A DNA stretch of 64,000 nucleotides from contig NZ_JALLPK010000001.1 in the NCBI RefSeq assembly GCF_023276375.1, positions 1,736,001 to 1,800,000 on the forward strand, given 5' to 3'. Positions 43,587-52,749 of this stretch are shown one piece after another. This DNA comes from Halocatena marina. GTDB lineage: Archaea; Halobacteriota; Halobacteria; Halobacteriales; Haloarculaceae. Made by a program: the position numbers and the translations under genes. The notes beneath the pieces were generated by a model. The model was not told the origin of the DNA, ran no database searches, and saw only the letters and a list, made by a program, of their open reading frames with translations. How positions within the stretch are numbered: position 1 is the stretch's first letter; every line of letters begins with the position of its first letter.

Positions 43587-44870
43587 TCATGGCGCAAGCG
43601 CTGCTTTGCCGTCACGGAAGACGAGCTGACGCTGTCCCTTGTGATCGACGTGGTCGTACGATTCGTTTGCCAACGCTTCCGAGACAGCAAACGAGGAGAG
43701 ATGGCCCGTATCACGGAGCCACACCGCTCGTACCGACTCGGGGTCGGACGTGCCGACCGTAGAAAAGGCCGTTGAGAGAGCCAGCTGCTCGTTCGGCATC
43801 GCAACCGGTAGCTTCGACCGTTTGAGAGAATTACTCGTCAGGGCGTTGGTGTACATCTGTTCGAGATCGAGTTCATCGATTACGTCTGTTGTCGTTATAT
43901 CAGCGAGACCGATCCCGTGTCCATTACCGTGTGTCTCTTCGGTCAGGCCCCGGACCACGATGCGCTTGATGTCTGGGGTTTCCGGTTCGTCGGTATTGAG
44001 CACCTGATAGCGACCGACGACGTTTGTGTCCATCCCAGTGCCCGAGATATCCTTGCCGATGCGATCGACGATGAGCACATCGACCGTATCGTACGGAAGT
44101 GTCGGCAGATGCTGCTGTGCACGCACCAACAGCTCCGACTCACGGTGGGGTAGGTTCCCAGCAGTGATTCCCTCGATCGCAGCGGTGCGATCGTAGAAAT
44201 TTTCGACGATTGCGATTCCACCGAGAAACCGTACCGTCTCGCAGATTTCACCGAACGCATCTTCGATCACAGGAACGTATCCGTGAACCAGCGCTTGCTC
44301 GTGGATTGACTGGGCACCGTTTCGCTTTCCGAGCCCGATGGTGAGCATCTTACAAAGCCCGCTTTCGATCTCACCTGCAAAGTTCGTGTGCGGCTTCACA
44401 CGATTGATAACGGTGACTGCGTCGGCTTCGAGTGCGGCCGTCGAGAAGTACACGGGTTCTCCGAACGACGTTTGACCGACCGTCTCCGTCTCCATTCGTG
44501 CGTCAATCGGACAGCCAAGTGTTTCCTCTGTGAGCGAGAGAGCAGCGAGCGTTCGCCGCTGTCCCTCGGCGGTTGCTCCGCCGTGACTCCCCATCGCAGG
44601 CACGACAACCGGATCGAATCCCTGTTCGTCGAATGCGTCGATGACGGCTGGGGCGATCGACTCGATATCGTGGATTCCACGACTCCCAAGACCAACCGCG
44701 ATAGTCGCACCAGACGGAAGCTCGTCCACTAACTCACTCGTCTCTCGTCGTGTCGTCGCCTCGACCGCATCCTCTCGTGGTGCTGGGGGCTCATAGCGCA
44801 CAGCAGTAAACGGTGGAAACTCGGATTGTTCGAGTGGATCGGGGAGCGCCTCAACGCTCGGTCTATTCAT
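43587..44870 (-). CDS. LarA-family (DUF2088) nickel-pincer-nucleotide-type racemase/epimerase homologue
   Basis: This 427-residue protein resembles lactate racemase LarA and its homologues. IAVGLGSRGIHD, VPAMGSHGGATAEGQ and INRVKPHTNFAGEIESGLCK (about residues 155-174) hold Arg, His and Lys residues in the order used for the nickel-pincer cofactor and catalysis. LarA homologues act on a range of 2-hydroxy acids. The cofactor-making genes larB, larC and larE are not in the window, so the cofactor must come from elsewhere or the protein may differ. The gene is convergent with ilvA (62 bp gap). Confidence 0.8.
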   Translation of the reverse strand: MNRPSVEALPDPLEQSEFPPFTAVRYEPPAPREDAVEATTRRETSELVDELPSGATIAVGLGSRGIHDIESIAPAVIDAFDEQGFDPVVVPAMGSHGGATAEGQRRTLAALSLTEETLGCPIDARMETETVGQTSFGEPVYFSTAALEADAVTVINRVKPHTNFAGEIESGLCKMLTIGLGKRNGAQSIHEQALVHGYVPVIEDAFGEICETVRFLGGIAIVENFYDRTAAIEGITAGNLPHRESELLVRAQQHLPTLPYDTVDVLIVDRIGKDISGTGMDTNVVGRYQVLNTDEPETPDIKRIVVRGLTEETHGNGHGIGLADITTTDVIDELDLEQMYTNALTSNSLKRSKLPVAMPNEQLALSTAFSTVGTSDPESVRAVWLRDTGHLSSFAVSEALANESYDHVDHKGQRQLVFRDGKAALAP

Positions 44871-44946
44871 TGGTCGTCTGTATCACTGTTTCGTGCGACA
44901 TTAGTTCTTTGTCCGCGCTATCAGCGGGAGAGCCGAGGTCGTCGTG

Positions 44947-46260
44947 TTAGTCCTCGGAGGCCGCGTCCGGAAGCGCATGTCCGGGAGGGTAGATGACGTA
45001 GGTGATCCCACCAGTCGATGAGGTCCGCTGCCAGACGTTCTCAAATGCTCCCCGTGGATAGACGCGGCGTACGGCATCGTTGGTCGGTGAAGCCGGGTCA
45101 TTAGCAACTACATCCCCATCTTCAGTGAAGCCGACCACAGCCATGAGGTGTCCGTTCGTTCCGTACCCGGCACCGGGGAGCTCATCTTCCTCAAACGACT
45201 GCGAAGTAATGATCGGAATACCGGCTTTGATGTATTGTTCTAGCTCGTTCAGAGAGTGTAACCGGGTCACAAATCCATCAAGCCCGAACTGGCTGGCGTA
45301 GGCGACGTTGAACGGCCAGTTTCCGGCACCATCGTAGCTGTAGTCGTACGTTCCACGGGCAGCGAAGTCGACCTGTGGATCCTTGTACTCAGGATCAACC
45401 CAGCTCATCTGCTCCTCAGTTGGACCGCGACCCCAGTAGGAACAGATCATCGCGGTTGAGGTGGGACTGCACCACGCCTCACCACCACCGTCCCACTGTG
45501 GGTACTCGCCCTTGTGTATCTCCTGGGAGTACTGTGGCACGTCTAATACGGTTCCCGCTGCTCCACCGAGTGGGCTGGGATCGACGTGATCTTGCTGTGG
45601 TAGGTGAGACGTCATCGCACTGATCGAACGCAAGACCGGCGTGTGGTCGTTGTTGGGCAGTTGATAGAGCGTCACGCGCATCTGATACGAGCCCAGCATG
45701 ATCCCATCCGCGGCTTTGAACGTATCGATAGCGACCCAACCGTGTTCGTCACCCTGATCAGGAACAGAGGTGCGGTGGATATCCACATCAGTCGTTGCCC
45801 AACGACCCATGACGTACCAGCCGGTACGTTCGCCGCTGGTGGTCGTCCCACGCATCTCTATCTGTACCCACGTGTCCTTCGGGGCGTCTACAGCCCACGA
45901 GGCAATCAGTTGCTTTGCGCCAAAGCCCACCCGATGTCTCGGAGAGATCCAACGGCCGTACTGCCACGTCTTCGTGCCGTAGCCGTGTGGGTCGGTGTAC
46001 TCGCGCTGACCAACAGGGTGCGCGATGGTGAGCGACTCCCCACGTCCAGGTCGTGTGCCCTGAAACCGCCCTGCGGCGAAGTCCCGTGGAGAGGACCACC
46101 GCTGTACGCTGATTCGTTCGTTCTGCCTCGCAGTTCCGCCGGCGGAACGACGACTCGACAAACTGGCTATCCCACCGACTGCACCCAGTGCCATCAGGAC
46201 GCTCCGTCGGGAAACCAAACGTCTCCTCTGACCACCGTGATGATCAGTATGCTGTACCAT
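44947..46260 (-). CDS. Tat-exported C39-like papain-fold cysteine protease
   Basis: From ATG 46260 the protein has 437 residues. A basic N-terminus and Tat motif (SRRSVLMALGAVGGIASL) precede a beta-rich region of about 160 residues (to about 220). A C39-like peptidase domain follows (DVPQYSQ, EAWCSPTSTAMICSYWG with Cys264, NGHLMAVVGF with His371, VVANDPAS with Asp388). The catalytic triad is complete. Bacterial homologues are exported peptidases of uncertain target. Here it would act outside the cell. The longer start at 46299 adds a hydrophobic stretch before the Tat motif and is less likely. Confidence 0.82.
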   Translation of the reverse strand: MVQHTDHHGGQRRRLVSRRSVLMALGAVGGIASLSSRRSAGGTARQNERISVQRWSSPRDFAAGRFQGTRPGRGESLTIAHPVGQREYTDPHGYGTKTWQYGRWISPRHRVGFGAKQLIASWAVDAPKDTWVQIEMRGTTTSGERTGWYVMGRWATTDVDIHRTSVPDQGDEHGWVAIDTFKAADGIMLGSYQMRVTLYQLPNNDHTPVLRSISAMTSHLPQQDHVDPSPLGGAAGTVLDVPQYSQEIHKGEYPQWDGGGEAWCSPTSTAMICSYWGRGPTEEQMSWVDPEYKDPQVDFAARGTYDYSYDGAGNWPFNVAYASQFGLDGFVTRLHSLNELEQYIKAGIPIITSQSFEEDELPGAGYGTNGHLMAVVGFTEDGDVVANDPASPTNDAVRRVYPRGAFENVWQRTSSTGGITYVIYPPGHALPDAASED

Positions 46261-46404
46261 ACGTAGAGAGCAACTGATGTAGATTCTTATAGCCACCATC
46301 TATTTATCTAGCCCATCGACAGAAGGAAATGAACGAAGATGGACAGACGTAGAAGTCAGCGCTTCATCGGATAGTGACACTCTGTTGTGGTATCGCTGTT
46401 CCGT

Positions 46405-47658
46405 TTACTGGTTGACATCGAGTGGTTCACAGAGCGCCCACGTGTCGGTCGCTGGATCGAGTCGGGTGGGTTCAGCACCGCGTTCGGTCACGATCCCGGC
46501 GTGGTATAGCATGGCTTTCAGTTGGAAGACTGTCGGAGAATGATAGATAGTGCCATCGGTCAGTTCGTCGGTCCGCAGATTTCCCGTTTCATCGAGTACT
46601 CGACTGCGGACGTCGTCGGTCCCCCGGAGAAACAGCTCGACGGTGAATGTGGCGTGTTGTTCGTGCAGCCATATAACGAGATCGACGAGAGATGGCTCAG
46701 TCAGCCCGTCTGTGTGCATTGTTTGGAGCTCTTTGACCAAAAGTTTCGTTGCAGGATACGTCCAGACAACACGTCGAGTGAGGAGTCCCCATTCGGGTGC
46801 AAGTTCACAGAATCGCGTTCGTGAGCGCTGCCAATCTTGAAAGGTAGTCAGTGCCTCCTCGACGGAGCCATACCGATGGAGAGCAAACCGAACTACCTCA
46901 TTACCGAGCGGAGTAAGATCGACCCGGGTGGGTTGCTCTTTCACGAGACCGAGAAATACTGCACCCTGCCGGGCGCCTTCGACGGCTCGAACAACATGAC
47001 TTGCCAGCACTGTGTCAGTGTCTTCGGGATGGGAGAGTGCGAGGGGGTACGCGAGATAGTTCTTTGGATGGTTGAGTGCGAACGATTTGTCCGCGACCCC
47101 TTGTGCGGTGGCCTGAAAGCTGATCGCTCTCGCGTCATCAGCCGTGCGATTACCGACGATGCGGGGAACTTCGAGCGGTTCGACGGTTCCACTGCTATCG
47201 ACACCGAGGACGCCGACATTGAGCTCTCGGGCCAGTGTTCGCGCGGACTGTGAGATAGCAGCTTCTGGTGCCGCAACGTACGCAGCGTTCGCTTCGTGGA
47301 GGCGGTCATACGCTTGTACGATCCCGCGTTCGACATCGACTGCTTCGGTTCCTGTATACCCCTTTGCCTCGACAGCGATCAGTGGCGGCTGTTCGCCAAA
47401 GCGCTCGACGGCGAGGAGGTCAGATTCGAGATGCCGAACACCGACAAGGTCGGGGTAGCCTGTTCCGAGTTGGACGTGGTTGAATGGGGCGAGTTGCGAG
47501 CTGAGATCCGGCGGAATAGGCTGATCCGAGAGCCACTCATCGACGGCAAACTGTGTGTCTACAACCGAATAAGTGCGCGGTTCAGTGCTGTCGGGAAAGA
47601 GACGACGCTTCGTGTGCGCGAGGACCCGTGGTTCCGAAAGGGACGCCGTGCTAGCCAT
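46405..47658 (-). CDS. Hypothetical protein with PD-(D/E)XK nuclease-like N-terminus
   Basis: This 417-residue protein of no family I recognise has, in its N-terminal third, the order GYPDLVGV (Asp70), then a strand PLIAVEAKGY (Glu97, Lys99), matching the PD-(D/E)XK core of restriction-type nucleases. AYDRLHEANAAYVAAPEAAI is the following helix-strand. The region after about residue 200 is helical with winged-helix character (GAVFLGLVKEQPTRVDLTPL and the final VTERGAEPTRLDPATDTWAL). It may cut or bind DNA in defence or repair. No methylase or partner gene is adjacent. Confidence 0.6.
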   Translation of the reverse strand: MASTASLSEPRVLAHTKRRLFPDSTEPRTYSVVDTQFAVDEWLSDQPIPPDLSSQLAPFNHVQLGTGYPDLVGVRHLESDLLAVERFGEQPPLIAVEAKGYTGTEAVDVERGIVQAYDRLHEANAAYVAAPEAAISQSARTLARELNVGVLGVDSSGTVEPLEVPRIVGNRTADDARAISFQATAQGVADKSFALNHPKNYLAYPLALSHPEDTDTVLASHVVRAVEGARQGAVFLGLVKEQPTRVDLTPLGNEVVRFALHRYGSVEEALTTFQDWQRSRTRFCELAPEWGLLTRRVVWTYPATKLLVKELQTMHTDGLTEPSLVDLVIWLHEQHATFTVELFLRGTDDVRSRVLDETGNLRTDELTDGTIYHSPTVFQLKAMLYHAGIVTERGAEPTRLDPATDTWALCEPLDVNQ

Positions 47659-48555
47659 GATCAGTAATCCAACGGAGGGTTCATGAACGTTCGCTCATGC
47701 CTCTCTGTACGTGATGTTCGACGAATACTCTGTGTAGTGAACAACACGGAGAGGTCACGGCTCCGTTCTGTGACGATGGATCAGATCATTCGAGAGCTAT
47801 CGATCGATGCAGTGTTCATCGATTGAGCCAATATGATTATATATCCTTCCTAAGGTCAGATGTATTTCAGTTGTGTTTTTCAGACGCGGAATGATGCAGT
47901 ACAACAGAAGAGATGCGAGCCACTCGGTTAGCCATCGGAACATATGCTCAACCTGTTGTTGGTAGCGAAGTCTACATAGACAGTTTCATTGGGTTCTATT
48001 GAACGACAAAGACGTCGGAGAGAACAACAATCCCGCCACCCGTGCGTTGAGTGGATTCGTGGTTAGACAGCAGCTATCTGAATCACCATCTGTGAGTGTT
48101 TTCGGAGTTGAGTCTGGCAATAGAAATACTCGTACGGGTAGACAACTATTGACAGATAATTAGTATACAATAATTTTTGACTATTCTGGGAAAGTGCTCG
48201 GTTGTGTTCGGTCGGCTGTGAGAACCATTCGAGCCAGCCGTTGGTCGCGACCACAGAGGAAAACATCGATCAACAGATTTTCTCGAATGAGTTGCGTGAT
48301 GCAACAACATTACGACGGACCGTCCACGTGACACAGACACACGTACTACTGTAATGCTGTCGTTGTCGATAGTTCTCCACTCACGCCGCACCAGGGACGA
48401 TCGCTTGGCATTCGGTTGGTTCTCACAATCACATGCGAGACATACGTCGCGGATTGGCGTTTCGTCTACAGTTTTGAAACACCGACAGCAGTCCGCGATC
48501 GACAGTGTTAGACAGTGGGATTTATGTCCGATCTGCTGGACTATCATACTCAAGC
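47659..48555. other. Gene-free region of about 0.9 kb
   Basis: No clear gene was found. A minus-strand frame at 48146-48553 has paired cysteines (CCRC and CLAC) but is otherwise atypical. A short palindrome, ATCGATG (47803-47809) and CATCGAT (47817-47823), is present. The promoters of the flanking divergent genes should lie here. Confidence 0.4.
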
Positions 48556-49821
48556 ATGTACGATCGGAATTTCATGGAGGGAACACGAGGAACACAGGCA
48601 GTGGACTGGGAGGAGCGAATCGACGTCAAGCGACTCCGTGAGGAACGATTCAACAAGGCGTTACAGCGGCTTGAGGATACTGACCTTGGCTCACTATTGT
48701 TGGTCTCGGACCCGAACATCCGCTATGTGACCGGTCTTGCGATGACTGGCGGTTCGGGTGCGGATCACTACACGCTTTTGACTGAGAATGGCGACGTAGT
48801 TCACTGGGACACCGCAGACCACGCCTCGAACCAGCGATTCAACTGCCCGTGGCTCGACGACATCCGCTATGCCTGTCCTGGTCTCGGGAACGTCCCTCGG
48901 GCCTCGGGTCGTGACTCGGCGCGGGCGTTTCTCACCCAGAAAATGGCCGATCTCGTCTATGAAGCGATGGAGGAGTACGGCGTCCACACGGAGCCGATGG
49001 GACTCGACGTCGACACGGGGCTTGTCGGGGCCTTCGAGAACAACGGTGTGGACGTTCGGACGAAGGAGTGTATCGATCTGATGCACGACGCGCGGAAAGT
49101 GAAGACCCGCGACGAGATCGAGTGTCTTCGTCAGGTCGCGGCGATCTGTGAAGCTGGTTTCCAGCAGGTCGTCGAGAACACGGCGCCAGGAAAGCGCGAA
49201 TCAGAGATTTGGGGCGACGTGACGAAGGAACTCTGGCGACAGGGCGCGTTCGTCGGTGGTGGCTACCTCACGAGCGGTCCGAACACGTGGCCGAAACACC
49301 AAGCGAACACGACTGATCGTTCCATCCGACCTGGCGACATCGTCTACGCCGACATGTACAACATCGGCTATCTCGGGTACCGCTCGTGTTACTACCGCAC
49401 GTTCTCGGTCGGCAAACCGACCCAAGCCCAGCAGGACGCCTACGAGATCGCACGCGACAATCTCTACGACGTGCTCGAACGCATCGAACCGGGCGCAACG
49501 ACCGACGAGATCTGTAAGGGATTTCCAGACATGGACGGCGAGCACGCCGAATGGTACGGCGCTGACGAACATTGGCAGATGACGACGAACCACTGGGCAC
49601 ACGGACTAGGACTCCAACTCTACGAGATGCCGCTCATCTGGCGCGGGCTGTCGCCAGACCACCCGATCGAGATTGAGGAGGGAATGACGATGGCCGTCGA
49701 AACGATGGAGCCCGCAGACCGTCAGGGTGTTCGGGTTGAGGAGATGGTCGTAGTACGCGAGAATGGCGTCGAAGTCCTCAGCCAATGGCCGATCGAGAAA
49801 ATCACGCAGATTGATTACTAA
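48556..49821 (+). CDS. M24-fold hydrolase (Xaa-Pro peptidase / creatinase superfamily), altered metal site
   Basis: From ATG 48556 the protein has 421 residues (ATG 48505 would add 17). Residues about 25-165 are the creatinase N-terminal domain and about 175-421 the pita-bread domain. The five metal ligands of M24 peptidases should be Asp, Asp, His, Glu, Glu. Here Asp266 (VYADMYN), His349 (HWAHGLGL), Glu382 (MAVETME) and a Glu at 395-396 (RVEEM) are kept, but the second Asp is Cys278 (GYRSCYYRTF instead of GY-x-x-D-x-x-RTF). This suggests a non-peptidase role, as in creatinase and ectoine hydrolase, or a different metal. It stands alone on the plus strand. Confidence 0.78.
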   Translation: MYDRNFMEGTRGTQAVDWEERIDVKRLREERFNKALQRLEDTDLGSLLLVSDPNIRYVTGLAMTGGSGADHYTLLTENGDVVHWDTADHASNQRFNCPWLDDIRYACPGLGNVPRASGRDSARAFLTQKMADLVYEAMEEYGVHTEPMGLDVDTGLVGAFENNGVDVRTKECIDLMHDARKVKTRDEIECLRQVAAICEAGFQQVVENTAPGKRESEIWGDVTKELWRQGAFVGGGYLTSGPNTWPKHQANTTDRSIRPGDIVYADMYNIGYLGYRSCYYRTFSVGKPTQAQQDAYEIARDNLYDVLERIEPGATTDEICKGFPDMDGEHAEWYGADEHWQMTTNHWAHGLGLQLYEMPLIWRGLSPDHPIEIEEGMTMAVETMEPADRQGVRVEEMVVVRENGVEVLSQWPIEKITQIDY

Positions 49822-50519
49822 CAGCATCGTAATGCATTTAAAACAGTGATTTTTCGTGTGTTTTGACATCGTATTCCCGTTTTGTCCAAAATACGTCCTA
49901 CACTCCAGGATGCAGGAGGATCGACAGAACTCCCAGACTGAAGGCTGTATTGCATATAGTATATTCGATGGGAAGAAATATAAATCAGAATATTCCACCC
50001 ATCTCTAACGTACAATATTTTTTATATTATGACATATCCGTATTCGGCCAGTGCCAACTATACTATCATTAACGCCGACACGGACACTGCATCGACATCA
50101 TCATTCACCAGACAAGCAACGGGTGTATCGACGAAATGCCCTGAAAGACAAGGTGAATGACCTCATCAAAATCCATTGTTACTGCAGCTAAGATATTCAC
50201 GACTGAATGCATATCTCTCTCAGGAAATCATACACGCAGTATACAGAATCGTTGTACGAAGGGTTGATATCGACAATTATTCGATCGACATCTCAAAAAG
50301 CAACCTAGTCTGTGGGTCGTTCACTCAATCCACCGAAGAGCATTGTTTGAGAATGTCATTTAACACATGGCTGTATCAAGATTTGGGTGAATACTTTCAA
50401 TTGGTTATGATTCAATGACCGTTCAATACTGTCAATAACCATTCTGTGTGCAATCAAAATCGAGGAACAGCGAATGGTAGCCCAACGGAAGGTCAACGAG
50501 GGACCGGTTAGTCGAACGA
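49822..50519. other. AT-rich gene-free region
   Basis: About 700 bp lie between the M24 gene and the biotin transporter. Two plus-strand frames (49863-50072 and 50176-50418) lack any family features and have AT-rich codons, so I do not call them genes. No RNA or repeat was recognised. Confidence 0.4.
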
Positions 50520-51224
50520 TCAGACGAGTGCCCAAACGACGAGTCCAGCGGCCAGTAAGAGCGCTGGTGCGTCCCAAAGCGAGAAATGAAGCGCCGGTAG
50601 CGTCGGGTTCCACGAGAAACATCGTGCACGGAGTGCCATCCCCAGTCGGTCGGCCCGCTCGAACACCCGCTGGATTCCTGCGATCGTGATGATTCTCATC
50701 CGATCAGTGAGACGGCGCTCGGTCCCGAGTCGCGCTTGCATCGCAGTGCGCGCCCGAAAGAGATCGGACATCAGCACCGGTAAGAACCGAAAGACAAGCG
50801 CCACACCGATAGAGAGAAGGCGGCCGATCCGCCCAGGAACGACCCGCTGGACAGCCGCCCGCGAATCACGAACTGGCGTTGTCCGGACGTATGCGACGCT
50901 GACAAGCAGTACGAGAAGGACGCGATAGCTCGCAAGTGTTGGCATGAATGTCTCAGTGAGTTCAATCCACGGTGGCCCCAGAACGAGGGCCGAAAGTAGT
51001 GGTCCCGCAATCAGAAACGGCAGCGCATAGCGAACCTCTTGGACGGCAACGAGCGGAGAGAGCGCTGCTGCCGCGAGAATAAACGCAGTGAGCACAGTCA
51101 AGACCAGTAATCCGTGCGGAGTCGTATGAGAGAACGCTGCGAGAGCGAATCCAATTTGGACGGCGAATTTCGCCCGTGGATCGAGCCGATGCGCGATTGA
51201 CCGGCCGGGTTCGTAGGTCAGCAT
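50520..51224 (-). CDS. bioN: ECF transporter T component (BioN/CbiQ family)
   Basis: This 234-residue membrane protein has five or six helices. PGRSIAHRLDPRAKFAVQIG is the N-terminal family motif. The two cytoplasmic Ala-Arg signatures that couple to the ATPase appear as FRARTAMQARLG and ERADRLGMALRARCF. It is the scaffold subunit that links the ATPase to the substrate-capture protein. It overlaps the ATPase gene by 7 bp and ends the bioYMN unit. Confidence 0.88.
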   Translation of the reverse strand: MLTYEPGRSIAHRLDPRAKFAVQIGFALAAFSHTTPHGLLVLTVLTAFILAAAALSPLVAVQEVRYALPFLIAGPLLSALVLGPPWIELTETFMPTLASYRVLLVLLVSVAYVRTTPVRDSRAAVQRVVPGRIGRLLSIGVALVFRFLPVLMSDLFRARTAMQARLGTERRLTDRMRIITIAGIQRVFERADRLGMALRARCFSWNPTLPALHFSLWDAPALLLAAGLVVWALV

Positions 51225-51949
51225 GGGGGGCGGACACCAAGCCCCGACAGCTGTTCAACCGCCGTTTCCGGAGGGCTATCGAGTGCCACCTGTCCTTCGT
51301 GCATAACGAGAAGACGATCAGCGAGGTTTACCATATCTCGAAGGTCGTGGGTGACGACGACGATACCCGTGCCGTCAGCGTAGAGCGCTGTGAGCCTGTC
51401 GAGCACTGATTGTCGGGCCGGTTCATCGAGACCTGCAAACGGTTCATCGAGCACGAGATGATCCGGATCCATCGCTAGCGCGCCTGCAATAGCAACGCGC
51501 GCCTGTTCCCCACCAGACAATCGATCGATACGGTCCGCTTTGTGGCCGTCCAGTTGGACTGCAGTAAGCGCTTCCTCTACCCGTCGGTCGATTTCGGTCC
51601 TACTGAGGCCAAGGTTCTCCGGGCCAAACGCGACATCAGCACCAACGGTGGCAGCGACGAACCCATCTCGTGGATCCTGAAACGTCATCGCTACCGCAGT
51701 TCGGGCAGCCACGGTGTTGTCGCTGACTGGCTGGCCATTTACCGACACTGTTCCCGAATCTGGATCGAGAAGGCCGTTGAACTGCCGGACGAGTGTCGTC
51801 TTCCCCGATCCGTTCGGTCCGGCGAGCACGACAAAGGAACCGTCTTCGATGGTGAGTGAAACGCCGTCAATAACTGGGGCCGTTCCATCGGTCTCCGATC
51901 TACCGTCCGATGTCCCATATCGGTAGGTGAGGTCGTGGATCTCGATCAT
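51218..51949 (-). CDS. bioM: ECF transporter ATPase (BioM/EcfA family)
   Basis: This 243-residue ATPase powers the vitamin importer. Walker A is GPNGSGKTT, the Q-loop lies in AMTFQDPRDGFVA (FQDP is typical of ECF ATPases), the signature is LSGGEQARVAIAGAL, Walker B is HLVLDEPFAGLD and the switch His is in VVTHDLRD. It lies 4 bp after bioY and overlaps bioN. Only one ATPase is encoded, so it probably works as a homodimer, as in biotin-specific BioMNY. Confidence 0.9.
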   Translation of the reverse strand: MIEIHDLTYRYGTSDGRSETDGTAPVIDGVSLTIEDGSFVVLAGPNGSGKTTLVRQFNGLLDPDSGTVSVNGQPVSDNTVAARTAVAMTFQDPRDGFVAATVGADVAFGPENLGLSRTEIDRRVEEALTAVQLDGHKADRIDRLSGGEQARVAIAGALAMDPDHLVLDEPFAGLDEPARQSVLDRLTALYADGTGIVVVTHDLRDMVNLADRLLVMHEGQVALDSPPETAVEQLSGLGVRPPC

Positions 51950-51953
51950 CGTT

Positions 51954-52586
51954 TCATTCTGCGGCTATCGCGCTGCTACGGACAATTCCGACCGCAGCCG
52001 CGATCTTCAGTGCCTCAGCCGGGATAAACGCAACTGCGCCCGCAATAACCGCCTCTTCAAGACCAAGACGGAGGACGATCATCATCCCCGTAATACCCAG
52101 CGCGTAGATGAGCACCGTACCGACGACCATCGCGCCGACGAGTCGGGCGAGACCCACCGCTTCCGGATCAGACAGTGAGAGACCGCCATGGACGATGGTA
52201 CCAACAGCAAACGCTGCTAACGGGGTTGACCAGAGATATCCGGCCGTCTGACCGATCAGAACGCCAAAGCCCGCTGCACCGCCTGCGAACACCGGCGCAC
52301 CGAGCATACCCGCAAACAAGTACAACCCGCAGGCTGCACTACCCCAGATCGGCCCGAGAAGAATCCCGGCGAGAAACACGCCCAGCACTTGCAGCGTGAC
52401 CGGATTTGGTGAGACCGGATTCGGGAAACTCACGTATGAAAACGCGCCGATCAGAGCAGCGAACAGCGCCGCGCGGGCGACGTTGGTTACCACTTCATCG
52501 CCAACGAGTTCGGTATCGACCGATGCAGCACCCGTTTCGCCATCCCCATCACCGCCGTGTCTCTGTTCGGTCATCGATGTACTCAT
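51954..52586 (-). CDS. bioY: Biotin transporter substrate-capture protein BioY
   Basis: This protein of 210 residues from ATG 52586 (52610 and 52574 are alternatives) has a Gly/Asp/Glu-rich N-terminal tail of about 30 residues and six helices. The BioY motifs are PVSPNPVTLQVLGVFLAGIL, GPIWGSAACGLYLFAGMLGAP and FAGGAAGFGVLIGQTAGYLW (the last within 20 residues). It binds biotin with high affinity in the membrane and feeds the ECF module. An inverted repeat resembling the BirA operator lies at 52593-52620 and covers the 52610 ATG, which favours the downstream start. Confidence 0.9.
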   Translation of the reverse strand: MSTSMTEQRHGGDGDGETGAASVDTELVGDEVVTNVARAALFAALIGAFSYVSFPNPVSPNPVTLQVLGVFLAGILLGPIWGSAACGLYLFAGMLGAPVFAGGAAGFGVLIGQTAGYLWSTPLAAFAVGTIVHGGLSLSDPEAVGLARLVGAMVVGTVLIYALGITGMMIVLRLGLEEAVIAGAVAFIPAEALKIAAAVGIVRSSAIAAE

Positions 52587-52592
52587 CCAACC

Positions 52593-52620
52593 GTCAACCA
52601 ACTTAGCCATGTCGGTTGAC
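52593..52620 (-). promoter_or_regulatory. BirA-like biotin operator at the bioY start
   Basis: GTCAACC (52593-52599) and GGTTGAC (52614-52620) form a perfect 7-bp inverted repeat with a 14-bp spacer. The layout and the central AACC/GGTT match the biotin repressor BirA sites described in bacteria and archaea (half-site close to TTGTTAACC with a spacer of about 15). It lies just upstream of the biotin transporter, with a TATA-like element (TTATTTCG, 52643-52650) before it, so a repressor bound here would block initiation. Confidence 0.6.
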
Positions 52621-52749
52621 AGTGTACATATCGTTCGTCATTCGAAATAACTACATAGAGATGAGTTCTTGCTCTGGCAGCATCAAACAGGGAATAACGT
52701 TGCTGTGAATACGACTCAGACACGACACAGCTACTAGATTAGCACCCAG

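Noticed and set aside
47803..47823. Short palindrome ATCGATG-N7-CATCGAT
   Set aside because: Seven-base arms of a motif made from common ATCGAT words are likely by chance.
48146..48553. Minus-strand 135-residue frame with CCRC and CLAC cysteine pairs, like a zinc ribbon
   Set aside because: Apart from the cysteines it has no family-like sequence, a low-complexity basic second half and no promoter. It could be a relic, but I cannot support a gene.
50176..50418. Plus-strand 80-residue frame in the gap before bioN
   Set aside because: AT-rich codons, TTG start and no motif; it does not look like a haloarchaeal coding sequence.
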